From the NCBI GenBank assembly GCA_002428045.1, contig DIZZ01000133.1, forward strand, positions 25,343 through 38,267: a stretch of 12,925 nt of DNA, given 5' to 3'. The DNA is from Verrucomicrobia bacterium UBA6015. Its GTDB lineage: Bacteria; Verrucomicrobiota; Kiritimatiellia; UBA8416. Shown piece after piece: positions 1 through 7,000 of the stretch (positions are counted from its first letter, which is position 1; every line of letters starts with the position of its first letter). Below the pieces are notes generated by a model that was given only the letters and a program-made list of their open reading frames with translations, did not search any database and had not been told where the DNA came from. Position numbers and translations under genes: made by a program.

Positions 1-277
1 CGCCGGAGCGACGATCTGGCTGCTCGTGGTGATCATGCTGGCAGTCACCCAGACCATTTCCTTTCGTGATCTGGTTTTCGAGGCGACGTCGGCGCTCGGC
101 ACGGTTGGGCTTTCCACGGGGGCAACACTGCGGCTTGATGCGATGGGAAAGGTGATCGTCATGATTGCCATGTTTGCGGGACGAATAGGGCCTGTGTCCC
201 TGTTTATGCTGTTGGACGAAAGGCCGGACGATTCGGGATCAAGGTATCCAGTAGAACATGTAAAGATTGAGGGATAG
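1..277 (+). CDS. TrkH/KtrB-type potassium uptake subunit, C-terminal fragment
   Basis: This is the last ~91 residues of a membrane potassium translocation subunit; the gene begins before the window, and the reading frame is open from base 2. Visible are a hydrophobic helix (TIWLLVVIMLAVTQTISF), then FEATSALGTVGLSTG, which matches the fourth selectivity-filter loop of the TrkH/KtrB/HKT superfamily, then a last helix with MFAGRIGPVSLFMLL, the usual final segment of the family. The protein ends in a short charged tail. The stop is only 2 bp before the next gene, a TrkA/KtrA regulator, so the two are co-transcribed and almost certainly form one K+ uptake complex. The family identity is strong; Ktr versus Trk subtype cannot be decided from this fragment. 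Confidence 0.93.
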   Translation, partial: AGATIWLLVVIMLAVTQTISFRDLVFEATSALGTVGLSTGATLRLDAMGKVIVMIAMFAGRIGPVSLFMLLDERPDDSGSRYPVEHVKIEG

Positions 278-279
278 TT

Positions 280-945
280 ATGGCACAACAAATACTCATT
301 ATCGGACTGGGGCAGTTCGGGATGTCGCTTTCCAGGACACTTTCGGAAAAGGGCGCTGAAGTCCTTGCCGTCGACATTAATAAATCACTGGTTGAAGAGG
401 CGTCTGCGTTTGTTGCCGAAGCCGTGATGATTGATGCGACGGATGAATCCGAACTCGCCAGGCTGGAGCCCCGGAAGCGGGATGCGTCGGTTTGTGCAAT
501 CGGAGAAGACTCCAGGGAAGCATCGATCATCTGCACGGCGCTCCTGCGGCAGATGGGTGCCCCCGTGGTAATTTCGAGGGCGAATGACAAGCTTCACGAT
601 CGGATATTGCAGTTGGTTGGGGCACATCAGGTTGTCAATCCTGAGCAGGAATTCGGCAAGCGCTTTGCGAATCGCCTACTTTACAGGGACATCGTGGTTG
701 AAACAAGTATCGGTGAGGATCTTCATCTCACCGAAATCCGGGTCCAGCCGGGAATGATTGGCAGGACGTTGATGGACCTGGCGCTGCCGAAACAGTACGG
801 GGTCATGGTGGCGGGCATCCGCAGAGGCATACAGGGACGAGTGCTCCAGCCGTCGCCAACCGACCCTCTGTTGGCCGACGATCAACTCATCATTGTTTCC
901 AATGAAGCGGCGATCCCGAAGTTAACGAAGGGGTTCCAGTCATGA
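280..945 (+). CDS. TrkA/KtrA family potassium uptake regulatory protein (RCK domains)
   Basis: This is a 221-residue cytosolic gating subunit of a Trk/Ktr K+ channel. Residues 5-118 form an RCK N-terminal Rossmann domain: the nucleotide-binding loop GLGQFG is at 9-14, and Asp32 at the end of strand 2 (AVDIN) is the residue that normally contacts the ribose of NAD(H) or ATP. Residues ~138-218 form the C-terminal RCK_C domain (LTEIRVQPGMIGRTL, then DPLLADDQLIIVS), which often binds a regulatory ligand. The length fits a single-RCK KtrA protein, about half of E. coli TrkA. The start has a GAGGGA ribosome site. It follows the channel subunit by 2 bp and overlaps the next gene by ATGA, so all three are likely translated together. 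Confidence 0.95.
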   Translation: MAQQILIIGLGQFGMSLSRTLSEKGAEVLAVDINKSLVEEASAFVAEAVMIDATDESELARLEPRKRDASVCAIGEDSREASIICTALLRQMGAPVVISRANDKLHDRILQLVGAHQVVNPEQEFGKRFANRLLYRDIVVETSIGEDLHLTEIRVQPGMIGRTLMDLALPKQYGVMVAGIRRGIQGRVLQPSPTDPLLADDQLIIVSNEAAIPKLTKGFQS

Positions 946-1646
946 AAATATCCCGTCCCGTAGAATTTGGAGCCTGGTTCCTGATCGCAATTAACCTTGC
1001 CATGGCGTTCGGCTCTATCTGGATTTTCACGCGGATGGCACCGGCGATAGAGGTGATCATTTCACGGAATGAAGTTTCGCTTGAATCCTGCGAGGATATG
1101 CTGTCCGCCCTGTTGAAAGGCAAGGCGATGGGGGATTCCTCGGTCTTTGAGTTCCGCGAGGCGTTGGCGATGGCAAGTTCAAATATTACCGAGCAGGCGG
1201 AGCCCGCCGTCCTCGCGCAGATCGAGGCATATTACGAGAATGCATTTTCCGGCAACGGGGAATCGCTTTTGCAGACGATTCAGTCGATCAACGATCTGGG
1301 TGATATTAATCGTGAAGCCATGCGTTGCGCCGATGTCAAGGCCAAGCAGCTTGGCTACGCAGGGGCTTGGGGCGTGGTCTTCATGGCAACGGGAGCATTC
1401 CTGATCGGGGTGATTTTTTTGCGCACTCTGGATAGGCACCTTGTGGAGCCGATGCAGGAGATCAATGCGGTGGTGACCTCGTTTTGCAAGGGCGATACCC
1501 TGCGGCGTTGTACCCTGTCGAAGCCGGCAGTTCCTGTCCGTCAGGTCCTCGGGCATATCAATGAGTTACTGGATATAAAATCAGGAACGTCTAGATCGGG
1601 AGCGCTTGAATCCGGGAGCAAGACCGCGATCACAAGGCGGGCTTGA
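942..1646 (+). CDS. Two-TM sensor-like membrane protein with HAMP-like segment, coupled to trkA
   Basis: This 234-residue protein is not a named family that I recognise. The start overlaps the trkA stop (ATGA) and has an AAGGGG ribosome site. TM1 is at ~9-30, then comes a ~108-residue, mostly helical extracytoplasmic region (~32-138), TM2 at ~139-160 and a HAMP-like stretch at ~161-212, including the conserved-style proline in LVEPMQEI (169-174). This is the input half of a chemoreceptor or histidine kinase, but the protein ends ~20 residues after the HAMP with no kinase, cyclase or methyl-accepting domain. It may sense ions or turgor and act on the Trk complex by direct contact; that is inference from gene order. 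Its last 17 bp overlap the 3' end of the convergent glycosidase gene. Confidence 0.8.
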   Translation: MKISRPVEFGAWFLIAINLAMAFGSIWIFTRMAPAIEVIISRNEVSLESCEDMLSALLKGKAMGDSSVFEFREALAMASSNITEQAEPAVLAQIEAYYENAFSGNGESLLQTIQSINDLGDINREAMRCADVKAKQLGYAGAWGVVFMATGAFLIGVIFLRTLDRHLVEPMQEINAVVTSFCKGDTLRRCTLSKPAVPVRQVLGHINELLDIKSGTSRSGALESGSKTAITRRA

Positions 1647-3645
1647 GTCCTTCCCACCGGACCGTCCACCGTCCATTATCTGGGAATCCGGGCGCATGGC
1701 GTTCCGGGCCGCCGTCCCACCCCGCCACCATCATGGCCGCCGCGTAAAGCAGTCCGCCATTGCCTGGCAGATATGGGCAGGGCCCCCCGGTGTTGATGCC
1801 TTGTATATCGTATTGGTTGCGGGGGCTGTCCTTGAGCAGGGCATCTACCGCTATATCCGGTTGCCCGGTTCGCGCGGCAGCCATGGCGATCCAAGGGAAG
1901 TCCCACCCCCAGCAACGGCGCCAATCCCATGTGGCCCATATTTTCGCGACGGTGTCCCTGGCAATCTTCGCGTCAACGCCTGCTGTGGGTGGCAGCATGC
2001 CAAGCACGCCAACGGGATCCGGATGCTCCCATGCCCGGTTCGTGTAGGTATCCGGCCATCCGGCGGAGTGGACAAACAACCCATCCACCACGGGCAATGG
2101 CGCAAGATGGTCGCGAACGTCGTCCCAGAACGGTTCGCGAGCCAATCCCAGGCGTTGCCGCCATTCCTGTGCCGTGTCCAGTCCCCAGCGCCAGTATGCA
2201 AGATCGAAGACCGTGTCGTGCGTGATTCCCATCTCGCTGGGCGGCATGGCAGGATCAAGGTGATAAATCCCTGTTGCATCCTTCACAGGATAGTCTGCCA
2301 TATGCTCAGCGGTACCGTGTACGATGCCAGCCCACTTCTCAAGCGTCGCCAATGTCGGATGCAATCGGTAATCCAATGCGGCGAAAAAGATAGGATGCGG
2401 CTGTTTCCAGAGTAGGACCTGGTTTCCATACCAGGGTGCCGTGCGTGCCTCCGGGCCTACCGATTTCTGCCATTTCAAGCCCTTGTAGCCAAGCTGGGTG
2501 GCGAGCGTTCTCGCGGCCGGGGCGAATCGCTGGTAGCAATCAATGGCTTCGGTGCCCAACTGCCAGCGGTCCCAGAGGGCGTAGTGGGCAAGATGCCACC
2601 AGACCATCTCCATGTGGAACTGCCCGCGCCAGGGATCGATTCCAAGCAAGCCCATTTCCGAGGAGCACCAGCGGCCAGCCGTGTGGACGGCCATCTGGTA
2701 CTGCGAAAGAACGATGCGGCGCTCCAACTCCTTCCATCGCGGATCTGCACTAGCGGAAAGATCGATGGCACCCCCGCTCTGCCAGAACATCGCCCATTTC
2801 GCTGCACAGGCAGTTGCCGTCTCCGCTACGGATGGAAGTCTAGCCGGGGGTAGGGGACGTTCTGAAAAAGCGCATACAAACGCCAGGATATTCCCATCCT
2901 TGGCAGAAAGCGTGACGACATCGCCGGGCTGGATTACGCAACCCGGTTCTATTTCGATGGCGACATGGTAGGTCACGGCATCAATAACTCGGATACCATC
3001 CAGTCGATGATCGCCCACGGCCTGAACCGTGGTGGAGTGTCCATCCCGGCGACTGAAATCTCCCACCCATGCATTATTTTTCAGCGAGGGATACGGGAAA
3101 TCGAGAGCCACCTTCAGTGTGCCGTCCGCCACCCGTGGTGATTCGATCCGGATCGCCACCAAATCGCGTTCGGGGTGTACGCAGGTGTCCACCGTAACCA
3201 TGGTGCCGTCAATCTGGTATTGCGTGTGATGCTGTCCCTTCCACAGGGTAAGTGTGCGCTGCAAATTGCTTATGGACGCCGCTTCGACCGGAGCGCCGTC
3301 GGAACGAATCAGTCGAAAGCGTCCCAGATTGAAGATGTGCGGATTGTCGAACATCCATTTTCGGATTGCATCCATGTCTGGCGGGAATTTGTCAGGACCG
3401 GTGTTTCGCCCTTGTTGGAACGTCCCCGTGGGCGGAACCCGGTCGAATGCCCACCCATCCGGGAGCGGGAAATGATGCCAGCCCCAATGCGACATGCAAT
3501 TGCCGCCAACGGTCTGCATCCCAGTTCCGTCGACCCCGAAACAGAATTCGCCATTGCCCAGTGCCAATATGCTGAGCGAATCCGTGGATTGGATGTCGTG
3601 CCTCGCTACCAGTGTCTGCCTATCGATGGACATGCTTAATTCCAT
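1630..3645 (-). CDS. Six-hairpin-type glycoside hydrolase (GH65/GH95-like), cytosolic
   Basis: This 671-residue protein resembles the (alpha/alpha)6-barrel glycosidase superfamily. An N-terminal beta-sandwich region (to ~270) starts with the recognisable ALGNGEFCFGVDGTGMQT (28-45) and SHWGWH (52-57). The helical catalytic-like region (~300-645) contains GIDPWRGQFHMEMVWWHLAH (335-354), AEHMADYP (446-453) and YLPGNGGLLYAA (625-636). The substrate is unknown, and I cannot name the catalytic acid. There is no signal peptide, and an in-frame TAG lies five codons upstream, so the enzyme is probably cytosolic. A second ATG at 3633 (Met5) has a GGAA ribosome-like site 7 bp away and is the more likely start; the ATG at 3645 has none. 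The AraC gene 73 bp upstream on the same strand probably controls or shares its transcript. Confidence 0.82.
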   Translation of the reverse strand: MELSMSIDRQTLVARHDIQSTDSLSILALGNGEFCFGVDGTGMQTVGGNCMSHWGWHHFPLPDGWAFDRVPPTGTFQQGRNTGPDKFPPDMDAIRKWMFDNPHIFNLGRFRLIRSDGAPVEAASISNLQRTLTLWKGQHHTQYQIDGTMVTVDTCVHPERDLVAIRIESPRVADGTLKVALDFPYPSLKNNAWVGDFSRRDGHSTTVQAVGDHRLDGIRVIDAVTYHVAIEIEPGCVIQPGDVVTLSAKDGNILAFVCAFSERPLPPARLPSVAETATACAAKWAMFWQSGGAIDLSASADPRWKELERRIVLSQYQMAVHTAGRWCSSEMGLLGIDPWRGQFHMEMVWWHLAHYALWDRWQLGTEAIDCYQRFAPAARTLATQLGYKGLKWQKSVGPEARTAPWYGNQVLLWKQPHPIFFAALDYRLHPTLATLEKWAGIVHGTAEHMADYPVKDATGIYHLDPAMPPSEMGITHDTVFDLAYWRWGLDTAQEWRQRLGLAREPFWDDVRDHLAPLPVVDGLFVHSAGWPDTYTNRAWEHPDPVGVLGMLPPTAGVDAKIARDTVAKIWATWDWRRCWGWDFPWIAMAAARTGQPDIAVDALLKDSPRNQYDIQGINTGGPCPYLPGNGGLLYAAAMMVAGWDGGPERHAPGFPDNGRWTVRWEGLKPAL

Positions 3646-3718
3646 AATAGTAGAAAACTAACCGAACACAGCCTCGGCCGCAAGCAGGGATTTTGAATCG
3701 CTGGGATTTTCGCACGCC

Positions 3719-4603
3719 TTATCGTTTCTGGCGGTAGGCCCGGGGGGAGTTTCCGCACAACCGCGCAAAACACCGATTGAAATAGCTCAGATCATTGAAG
3801 CCGACGGCATGGGCGATCTCGATCACTTTATCATTCGTTTGCCGCAACTGCAACATGGCGGCCTGGATGCGACGTTCCAATAAATAGGTGAAAAGGGGTT
3901 TTCCCGCATAGGTGCGGAACGTCCGGCAGAGATAGGTTGGACTCAATCCCGCCACCTCGGCCATTTGCGCCAGTGATAGCGGCTTCCTGAAATCCTGATC
4001 AATGAAGGCACGGACCTTTTCCAGCCGACCTGCCGAGGGATGCGGGTTGGCGTGCAGCGTTAGACCTGTGTCGCTCGCGGTTCGGCACAGTTCCGTGAGA
4101 AAAATCTGCCAGTAACCCATCACCATACACTCCCATCCCGGGTTTCTCTGGATCAATTCGTGGTGCAGCCATTCCGCCACGATCGGCAAATTCGAGTCTG
4201 GTTTCAAATCCAACTGCTGAACCCGGTTCAGGCGGTTCACAAACTGGGCGTTCAGGGGCAGGAGCCGAGGGACCATCTCCTGCAATGGCTCAGGGAGTGC
4301 AGGCATGCGCAATCGCTCAAGATCGATGTAGATGTTCATTATATCCAAGGGCTCGCCGCCAGTTAGGATGCAATGCCCCTGATCCAGATGCGTGATCCCG
4401 ACACTCGGCCCATGAACGGGATACCGGCGATCATCAATCAAATGCTCGCCTGCCCCTCGCATAATGAAACTCAACAGCACTACATCAAGCTGGTGGGTAA
4501 TCAGTGTGTCATTGGTATAATGGGGGAACCATTGCGTCGCCATCCCAATTTGCGCCAAGGTCGTCAGGCTCCTGTCTTTGATCCGTATTGTTTGGCGAGA
4601 CAT
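3719..4603 (-). CDS. AraC-family transcriptional regulator (regulator 1)
   Basis: This 294-residue DNA-binding regulator has an N-terminal cupin-like sensing domain (~35-100; QLDVVLLSFIMRGAGEHLI is typical of the first strands) and a C-terminal double helix-turn-helix at ~193-292. The first HTH spans LSLAQMAEVAGLSPTYLCRTF (209-229); the second is followed by the AraC signature VGFNDLSYFNRCFARLCGNSP (267-287). The ATG is preceded by AAAGGA at good spacing. It lies upstream of the glycosidase gene on the same strand and is divergent from a URO-D gene across a 112-bp AT-rich gap, so it probably controls one or both. The effector is unknown; neighbours suggest a sugar or glycoside. Confidence 0.94.
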   Translation of the reverse strand: MSRQTIRIKDRSLTTLAQIGMATQWFPHYTNDTLITHQLDVVLLSFIMRGAGEHLIDDRRYPVHGPSVGITHLDQGHCILTGGEPLDIMNIYIDLERLRMPALPEPLQEMVPRLLPLNAQFVNRLNRVQQLDLKPDSNLPIVAEWLHHELIQRNPGWECMVMGYWQIFLTELCRTASDTGLTLHANPHPSAGRLEKVRAFIDQDFRKPLSLAQMAEVAGLSPTYLCRTFRTYAGKPLFTYLLERRIQAAMLQLRQTNDKVIEIAHAVGFNDLSYFNRCFARLCGNSPRAYRQKR

Positions 4604-4715
4604 CGCGGCGATTCCTTTAAAAGTATAAAATTCTCCATCAACAAAGATAATATAGTCCTAGTATAAGCCAGATATATATACGATATTGATTTTTTGTACA
4701 AGCGGAGAATTTATT
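4604..4715. promoter_or_regulatory. Divergent AT-rich control region between AraC regulator 1 and URO-D gene 1
   Basis: This 112-bp gap must hold promoters for both divergent genes. It is much richer in A+T than the flanking genes. It contains the perfect palindrome TTGTACAA at 4694-4701, just upstream of the GGAG ribosome site of the URO-D gene (4704-4707), plus several TATA-like runs (around 4660-4680). I could not assign a single convincing -35/-10 pair. The palindrome recurs at 6929-6936 in the other AraC/URO-D gap, which makes it a candidate regulator site. Confidence 0.55.
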
Positions 4716-5723
4716 ATGCCAAGTACGCAACAGATGACTGAACGCGAACGGTTCCTGGCCGTGATGAACTTCCAGCCGGTGGATCGGCATCCCCTGATTG
4801 AGTGGGCAGCATGGTGGGGCGAGACCACCGACCGATGGAAGCGCGAGGGGTTCCCTGCCGACCTAGACTGGGAATCGTCGATTCGGCATTTCGGTCTGGA
4901 TGTGCTCATCAACATCAGTGCGGCAATGACCACGCGGGAGTGTCCAAGGCCGACGCACCACGGCGCTGGCATCATCACGGACGAGGCATCCTACGAGGCT
5001 ATCCTCCCGTACTTGTACTCGGACGCCGCGATCTCCGGGCTCGTCCAGCGGGCCGGCGCATTGAAAGCTAGGCATGACCGTGGTGAGGTCGCTGTCCGTC
5101 TCTGGCTTGATGGGTTCTTTTGGTGGCCACGCAAACTACTGGGGATCGAACGACATCTTTACGCCTTCTACGATACGCCTGAGCTCATGCATCGTATCAA
5201 CCGGGATTTGACCACGTTCCATCTACGGACGCTCGATGCCCTGCTCCGGGACTTCACACCGGACATGGTCGGGATTGCTGAGGATATGTCCTACAACAAC
5301 GGCCCTATGTTATCGAAGGACACGTTCGATGAATTTCTCGCGCCCTACTACCGCCAGGTGGTGCCGGTCATCCGTCGTCATGGGATCAAGGTGCTGGTGG
5401 ACACGGATGGCCAGTTGGAGGGGATGGTCCCTTGGCTGGAGGAGGTTGGTGTGGATGGGGTGTATCCCCTCGAGCGGCAGTCCGGTGTTGATGTGGCGCG
5501 CATTCGCCACACCCATCCGAAGTTCCTGATGCTGGGCGGATATGACAAGATGGTGCTGGCACGGGACGAGGCGGCCATGCGCGCCGAGTTTGAGCGGCTT
5601 CTGCCGGTGATGCGGACCGGCGGTTATATTGCATCGGTCGATCACCAGACCCCGCCCAGCGTCTCCCTAGAGAACTACAGGACCTACGTCCGGCTTTTCA
5701 AGGAATACGCCACCAAAGTTTGA
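4716..5723 (+). CDS. Uroporphyrinogen decarboxylase-fold family protein (URO-D 1, Asp-type active site)
   Basis: This 335-residue protein of the URO-D/MtaA superfamily shows the usual opening MTERERFLAVMNFQPVDRHP (7-26). The chosen ATG has GGAG 8 bp upstream; a TTG start at 4686 would add ten residues but has no ribosome site. It is not a haem enzyme: the Arg-rich N-terminal motif of HemE is missing. Where corrinoid:coenzyme M methyltransferases have His-x-Cys, it has VDTDG (228-232), followed by GVYPLERQSGVDV (248-260), LGGYDKMVL (273-281) and SVDHQTPPSVSLENY (307-321). This Asp version is a recurrent subfamily of unknown chemistry in PVC and gut bacteria. It is divergent from AraC regulator 1 and convergent with a second URO-D paralogue. 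No corrinoid protein gene is nearby. Confidence 0.88.
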   Translation: MPSTQQMTERERFLAVMNFQPVDRHPLIEWAAWWGETTDRWKREGFPADLDWESSIRHFGLDVLINISAAMTTRECPRPTHHGAGIITDEASYEAILPYLYSDAAISGLVQRAGALKARHDRGEVAVRLWLDGFFWWPRKLLGIERHLYAFYDTPELMHRINRDLTTFHLRTLDALLRDFTPDMVGIAEDMSYNNGPMLSKDTFDEFLAPYYRQVVPVIRRHGIKVLVDTDGQLEGMVPWLEEVGVDGVYPLERQSGVDVARIRHTHPKFLMLGGYDKMVLARDEAAMRAEFERLLPVMRTGGYIASVDHQTPPSVSLENYRTYVRLFKEYATKV

Positions 5724-5750
5724 AAGCGTAAGGGGGAGTGCCCTTCAAAC
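5718..5750. terminator. Candidate bidirectional terminator hairpin between convergent URO-D genes
   Basis: A perfect 7-bp inverted repeat, GTTTGAA (5718-5724) and TTCAAAC (5744-5750), surrounds a GGG/CCC pairing with a GGAGTG loop. The left arm contains the stop codon of URO-D 1. The repeat sits between two convergent genes, where a shared terminator is expected. There is no good T-tract on either side, so the terminator role is only moderately supported. Confidence 0.4.
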
Positions 5751-5769
5751 TGACGTCTGTTCGCCCTCT

Positions 5770-6849
5770 TCAATAAACACCGGACGAGTGGGCGGTGTCG
5801 TACATGGCAACGACATTTTCGGTCGGTGAATTGTCCTGCAGGGAGTGTGTCGGCGAGAAGCAATAGCCGCCACCAGGCATCATGATCTCAAGGGTCTTAC
5901 GGCAATCGACCACCACCTCATCGACCGAACCGAACGAAACCGGGCCGGCGGTACTGATGCAGCCATGAAACGCGAGCCGATTCCCGAAGGTTTTCTTCAG
6001 GTAAGCTGGCGACATGTTGGCCGCTTCCGGCTGAAGCGTGTCGGCCGCCGTCAGCCCCATCGAGATGTATTCATTATAGGCCCAGCTGCTGGAGCCGCAT
6101 GTGTGCATCATGACGGGGATGTTATACGCCTTGGCCAGATCAAAGAAGGGTTTGTGCCGCGGCTTGATGTGCTTCTGGAAGGTCTCCATGCTGATCAAGG
6201 GCGTGTGCTGGGTGCCCAGATCCTCGCCGATCCACATGAAGTCTACGCCGCCCTTGGCCGCCTCAAGCTCCCGGCGCGCCACTTCCAGATGGATGGCCAG
6301 CATCCGGTCAATCATCAACAGGCCAGCTGGCTCATCCAGTGCAAGGTCGACGAACATCTGCTCCATGGACCGGAGAAATCCAGCCGTATTCATGATGCAG
6401 GCCATACCTGCATTACCGATGTGAACCGCATATTCCTTCTTTTCCTCGCAGGCCTTGGCGATGTGAGAATAATCGTAGTCGTCGGGGGAGGGCATAGGCC
6501 ACTTCGCCACGGTTTCCGCATCCGCTTCCACCAACGGGAAATCACAATAATCCCAGTAGCCACCTGTGCCGTGTTCGACATAGCGGGTTCGCCACCCCCA
6601 GCGCGCTTCCACATTGCGCCCGGGGATTTCCGGGTGGAGCCGCAGCCCCATGTACCGGGCACCCACGCCACGGAAATCAACACCCAGTCGGTCCCGCAAG
6701 GCAATTCCATCCTTTGGCTGCAAACCAAAGTGCGCCTTCAAGCGCAGGTCAATCCCGGGGTTGGCTTCATAATTAATTGGCACCCGATCCGGCGCCTGGC
6801 GCGCCAGTGTGGTGAGGACTCTCTCCTTGGATGACATTTTCTTTTTCAT
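5770..6849 (-). CDS. Uroporphyrinogen decarboxylase-fold family protein (URO-D 2, HxC zinc-type active site)
   Basis: This 359-residue URO-D/MtaA-superfamily protein starts at an ATG with AAGGGG ~6 bp upstream. The opening SSKERVLTTLARQAPDRVPI (6-25) is typical. Unlike its convergent neighbour it keeps the thiol/zinc-like motif MMHTCG (247-252: His249, Cys251), with further cysteines at 297 (FHGCIST) and 330 (GGGYCFSPTHSLQ). In MtaA-type methyltransferases a His-x-Cys pair plus a Cys ~77 residues later binds zinc; here Cys251 to Cys330 is 79. The ending PTHSLQDNSPTENVVAMYDT is also family-typical. A corrinoid-dependent methyl transfer or demethylation is possible, but no corrinoid protein or partner methyltransferase lies in the window. 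It is divergent from AraC regulator 2, which is the likely controller. Confidence 0.89.
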   Translation of the reverse strand: MKKKMSSKERVLTTLARQAPDRVPINYEANPGIDLRLKAHFGLQPKDGIALRDRLGVDFRGVGARYMGLRLHPEIPGRNVEARWGWRTRYVEHGTGGYWDYCDFPLVEADAETVAKWPMPSPDDYDYSHIAKACEEKKEYAVHIGNAGMACIMNTAGFLRSMEQMFVDLALDEPAGLLMIDRMLAIHLEVARRELEAAKGGVDFMWIGEDLGTQHTPLISMETFQKHIKPRHKPFFDLAKAYNIPVMMHTCGSSSWAYNEYISMGLTAADTLQPEAANMSPAYLKKTFGNRLAFHGCISTAGPVSFGSVDEVVVDCRKTLEIMMPGGGYCFSPTHSLQDNSPTENVVAMYDTAHSSGVY

Positions 6850-6881
6850 GCACGCCCCTTTTTGTTAAATAACTGTTGTCA

Positions 6882-6910
6882 ATTATACTCAGTACCGGAC
6901 GAGCGTCCAT
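6882..6910 (-). promoter_or_regulatory. Candidate sigma-70 promoter of URO-D 2
   Basis: On the minus strand a perfect TATAAT lies at 6887-6882, and ATGGAC, a weak -35, lies 17 bp upstream at 6910-6905. Transcription would begin near 6875, leaving a ~25-base leader before the start codon. The poor -35 lies inside a 12-bp palindrome, as expected for a promoter that needs an activator. Confidence 0.5.
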
Positions 6911-6915
6911 GGACG
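6904..6915. promoter_or_regulatory. 12-bp perfect palindrome CGTCCATGGACG, candidate operator
   Basis: CGTCCATGGACG is a perfect palindrome overlapping the weak -35 of the URO-D 2 promoter. GGACGA occurs inside it (6911-6916) and again 14 bp away at 6897-6902, so there may be tandem half-sites. The position fits a regulator acting at the -35, most simply the divergently encoded AraC regulator 2. Confidence 0.45.
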
Positions 6916-6927
6916 AAATAATAAATA

Positions 6928-6937
6928 TTTGTACAAA
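6928..6937. promoter_or_regulatory. Palindrome TTTGTACAAA, candidate shared AraC operator
   Basis: This is a perfect 10-bp palindrome in the AT-rich 151-bp gap between URO-D 2 and AraC regulator 2. The core TTGTACAA is the same as at 4694-4701 upstream of URO-D 1, and a partial copy, TTGTAC, is at 6971-6976. It could also act as a -35-like element for regulator 2, since TTA/TATATT-like sequence follows near 6953-6959. Confidence 0.4.
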
Positions 6938-7000
6938 ACAACAATATTTAGATTATATTATGGCTAATAATTGTACGATTGATGTAATAGAGGAAAAATA

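Noticed and set aside
1606..2415. Long plus-strand open frame (269 codons) opposite the glycosidase gene
   Set aside because: It is fully antisense to a well-supported protein, its translation is Pro/Arg/His-rich without domains, and it has no convincing ribosome site.
4686..4715. TTG start giving ten extra residues to URO-D 1
   Set aside because: There is no ribosome site before it, and it would place the TTGTACAA palindrome inside the coding sequence; the ATG at 4716 has a GGAG site and matches the family start.
5845..6834. 329-codon plus-strand open frame over URO-D 2
   Set aside because: It is antisense to a clear URO-D-family gene and has no recognisable domain.
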